Source: Cupriavidus pinatubonensis
GTDB taxonomy: Bacteria > Pseudomonadota > Gammaproteobacteria > Burkholderiales > Burkholderiaceae
Direction: 5' to 3'
DNA length: 64,000 bases
Assembly (NCBI RefSeq): GCF_019602855.1
Contig: NZ_CP080767.1
Span: 3,224,001 to 3,288,000, forward strand
Shown: positions 62,218-64,000 of the stretch, in pieces
Position numbering within the stretch: position 1 is the stretch's first letter
Layout: each line of letters begins with the position of its first letter
Made by a program: the position numbers and the translations under genes
Notes under the pieces: model-generated
Told to the model about the DNA's origin: nothing
Databases searched by the model: none
Seen by the model: the letters and a program-made list of their open reading frames with translations, nothing else

Positions 62218-62616
62218 ATGACTACCCACATCGCCAAGCGCTTTGTCCTCGCCATCGCCCTGGTTGCCGCTGCAGCCGGCGCACAGGCGGCCAGCCTCTC
62301 GTACGCAGGCGCACGTGACCCTTTCACCGACGGTGGCCGCGCCGTCAGCGATGCACGTGACCCGTACACCGAAGGCGCGCGCTCGGTGCAGGACCCGCGC
62401 AGCCCGTTTGTCGATGGGGCACGTAATGTCGATCCGTTCCTGGATGGCGCGCGCTCGCTGGCTGGTTTGGACCGGACTGGGGTCTCGGCGGAGCCGGCTC
62501 GCAGCGTGGATCCGTACTACGACGGCGCGCGTTCCCTGGCGGGCCGGGACCAGACGTGGCCCTCGAACGCTCCGGCGCGCAATGTTGATCCGTATCTGGA
62601 TGGTGCGCTGGCGTGA
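62218..62616 (+). CDS. Exported protein with six DP-x-x-D/E-G-A-R repeats
   Basis: 132 residues. The signal peptide (ends near AQAASLS) precedes an array of short repeats: DPFTDGGRAV, DPYTEGARSV, SPFVDGARNV, DPFLDGARSL, DPYYDGARSL, DPYLDGALA. Linkers vary (SDAR, QDPR, AGLDRTGVSAEPARSV). Asp-rich, evenly spaced loops suggest metal or ligand binding or a repeat beta structure, but no family was recognised. Translation starts at ATG 62218 with AAAGGAAG upstream. Confidence 0.7.
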   Translation: MTTHIAKRFVLAIALVAAAAGAQAASLSYAGARDPFTDGGRAVSDARDPYTEGARSVQDPRSPFVDGARNVDPFLDGARSLAGLDRTGVSAEPARSVDPYYDGARSLAGRDQTWPSNAPARNVDPYLDGALA

Positions 62617-62643
62617 TGCTGTGCTTCCTTCAGACGCTGGCGA

Positions 62644-62802
62644 ATGCTCGAAGACTTCCGCTACGACATGAGCGCGATGTGTCGGCTGATGATCCACGGC
62701 GTCGACGTACGTCCGCCATTGCGTCGTTTCCGCGTGAAGGGCTCGCAGTGGCCCCTGTCGGACGAAGTGCGGTTTGACGGCGATGCCGAAGTCGCAGGCT
62801 AG
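62644..62802 (+). CDS. Possible 52-residue protein
   Basis: Starts MLEDFRYDMSAMCRLMIHG at 62644 and ends DEVRFDGDAEVAG. No ribosome site is clear and no family recognised. The amino-acid mix (hydrophobic/charged alternation) looks coding more than random, but the call is weak; it could be the 3' remnant of a longer gene. Confidence 0.3.
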   Translation: MLEDFRYDMSAMCRLMIHGVDVRPPLRRFRVKGSQWPLSDEVRFDGDAEVAG

Positions 62803-62835
62803 GCGAAGATCAGGTTATCAACGCCTTGCCCCGAC

Positions 62836-63372
62836 CTAACGGGGCCTCTGGACTGTCCGTTTCTTCGCCGCGCGCGTGCGCGCAGCCTTTTGGGCCGCCT
62901 CGGATCGGCCCGCCGCACCCTTGGTCTTGGCAGCCTTCTCGGCGGCCGCGGAGCGATCTGCCGCAGTACGCTTGCTGGCCGCGTTCTTGGCCTGGGCTGA
63001 CAGCGCCTCATGCGAGGCACCGGCCGTGCTCTCTCGCTTCAGGGCCTTGGTAGCGGCACTGCGACGCTTGGCCGTGCTTTCCGAACTAGGCCGCCTTGGC
63101 GCCTTGTCGCCGGTACTCTTGGCGGCGGGCTTGCCGGCACTCTTCTTTGCCGCTACGGCCTTGGACCCCGTCTTGGGCGGCGGCACGTCCACGCCTGCGC
63201 GGCGCGCTTCCGACAAACCGATGGCGATGGCTTGCTTGGCGGAACGCACGCCATGCTTGCCATGGCGAACGGTTTCGATCTCGTCGCGGACGAAATGGCT
63301 GGCCTGGGTGCTCGGTGCCTTGCCCGAACGCTTGTCCGCCTTTGCCTGGGCAATGCTGGATGCTTTTGGCAT
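62836..63372 (-). CDS. DUF6496 Lys/Ala-rich protein
   Basis: 178 residues. The N-terminal DUF6496 block is HFVRDEIETVRHGKHGVRS with AKQAIAIGLSEARRAGVDVP (residues about 25-65). It is followed by a low-complexity basic tail (AAKKSAGKPAAKSTGDKAP, and many Lys-Ala-Ala or Arg-Ser-Ala segments), in style like H1-like proteins. It probably binds DNA. GGAGACCGATC precedes the ATG at 63372. Confidence 0.75.
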   Translation of the reverse strand: MPKASSIAQAKADKRSGKAPSTQASHFVRDEIETVRHGKHGVRSAKQAIAIGLSEARRAGVDVPPPKTGSKAVAAKKSAGKPAAKSTGDKAPRRPSSESTAKRRSAATKALKRESTAGASHEALSAQAKNAASKRTAADRSAAAEKAAKTKGAAGRSEAAQKAARTRAAKKRTVQRPR

Positions 63373-63700
63373 GATCGGTCTCCGTGGTGTTTGCGGAAGG
63401 TTTGAGCATGCCGCATATGCCGTGCCAGGCTTATAAGTTGTGGAGAACGTCACTTACAAGGGAAGCGGCTCTGCGGTTGCTTGCGAAAGGTGCACTGTGG
63501 ACGTCGAATCTACAAAGCGGCTGGCCGCTATTGGATTAAGGCGGCTATTCTTCTGGGTGACCGTGTAGCCGCCGTCGGCCTCATGGACACTTGTGGCCCA
63601 TGTATCTCGACTTGGAAATCGCAGCGGGGCTTGGGCGTGGATTCAGAGGCATCGCTCACAGTAAGGGGGAAAGATTCCACCCCGGACTACCCAGTAGCCC
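63373..63700. other. 328-bp gap of lower GC without a supported gene
   Basis: Between the DUF6496 gene and the 81-residue gene. Base composition is clearly less GC-rich than in the rest of the window. A plus-strand open frame (63481-63729) has no ribosome site or family and overlaps the neighbour; not called. Confidence 0.4.
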
Positions 63701-63946
63701 CTACGCGAATTCTCCCCAGAGGCCCCTAAATGGTGGCTCTGGAGCAACCAAACGCCATACCTCGCCAGAGGTCTTACACCGGTACCAACGCTCTTCCACC
63801 CCGAAAATGAGATCGCTGCTCGGTTCGCTTACAGGAACCTGCTCAAACTCCCCAGCATCTACTTGAGCGGCAATCCACGCGCAAAAGAGTGCATATTCAC
63901 GCGGCGACTCAAATCCATGGATAGACTCCCAGCCACACGAATTCAT
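63701..63946 (-). CDS. 81-residue orphan with immunity-protein-like features
   Basis: 81 residues: MNSCGWESIHGFESPREYALF, then WIAAQVDAGEFEQV, a Trp-containing FGVEERWYRCKTSGEVWRLVAP, and PPFRGLWGEF. It is acidic and Trp-rich, with CK and a conserved VWRLVAPEPPFRG ending that I associate with small proteins next to Rhs or contact-dependent toxins. This association is memory-based and unverified. Lower GC than its surroundings suggests transfer. Any toxin gene would lie beyond the right edge (upstream on this strand). Confidence 0.6.
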   Translation of the reverse strand: MNSCGWESIHGFESPREYALFCAWIAAQVDAGEFEQVPVSEPSSDLIFGVEERWYRCKTSGEVWRLVAPEPPFRGLWGEFA

Positions 63947-64000
63947 AGCCTTTTTATCTACGAAGAATCAACTTTAAAATTCAGGGGAAAACTTCCCCGC

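Noticed and set aside
63481..63729. Plus-strand 82-residue frame near the right edge
   Set aside because: No ribosome site or family, and overlaps the 81-residue minus-strand gene.

Overview
This window is chromosomal DNA of a GC-rich beta-proteobacterium of the Burkholderiaceae, most like Cupriavidus/Ralstonia. Supporting signs are the accB-accC-prmA-DUF3426-tpx gene order, an Ala/Lys-rich H1-like DNA-binding protein, several Bug (TctC-type) periplasmic binding proteins, Fur boxes of the form AATGCGAATGATT, and strong G/C bias at third codon positions. No rRNA, tRNA, CRISPR array, insertion sequence or prophage was seen. The species assignment is inference.

Left part (1-15.5 kb), mainly housekeeping: the 5' end of an RNB-family ribonuclease, a FabG/PhaB-like reductase, ubiC, a YqiA-like esterase and mpl on the minus strand. 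On the plus strand follow a nucleotidyltransferase-like protein, a TlpA-type thioredoxin, aroQ, accB, accC, prmA, a zinc-ribbon/DUF3426 membrane protein, tpx, a PfkB sugar/nucleoside kinase and a SlyB-like lipoprotein. A histone H1-like gene with 48-bp internal repeats closes this part. A 1.5-kb stretch without a supported gene follows (15.5-17.0 kb).

Iron and redox part (17-31 kb): a DUF2147 protein, a Bug protein, a Fur-box-controlled TonB receptor with a PiuC-type dioxygenase, and a convergent second TonB receptor with its own Fur box. After these come a LysR/tautomerase divergent pair with a 9-bp inverted repeat, an aldo/keto reductase, a small lipoprotein, a SYLF-domain lipoprotein, rdgC, an MFS exporter with an extra C-terminal domain, and a hot-dog thioesterase.

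Central part (31-44.7 kb), the most unusual: ten minus-strand genes in one close-packed run. It starts with an exported formylglycine-generating enzyme, a lipoprotein HAD phosphatase and a lipoprotein sulfatase carrying the C-T-A-G-R modification motif. It continues with a membrane protein with a spermidine-synthase-like domain whose active-site motif is altered, then MoxR, DUF58, DUF4381, BatA, a BatB-BatC fusion and BatD, most of these overlapping by 1-14 nt. I read the first three as a sulfatase matured outside the cytoplasm, and the rest as a MoxR/Bat envelope assembly unit.

Right part (44.8-64 kb), accessory and regulatory: a lumazine-binding-like protein, a decayed GGDEF gene, an AI-2E-type transporter, a ferritin-like protein, and a MerR regulator with a 19-bp-spacer promoter driving DUF2938, flavodoxin and DUF2798 genes. 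Then come a Na+/H+ antiporter, a LysR/Bug/CoA-transferase/enoyl-CoA hydratase catabolic cluster, a cell-wall amidase, and a LysR-dsdA divergent pair. Last are several small secreted proteins (one made of six DP-x-x-D/E-G-A-R repeats), a DUF6496 Lys-rich protein and an 81-residue orphan with an immunity-protein look.
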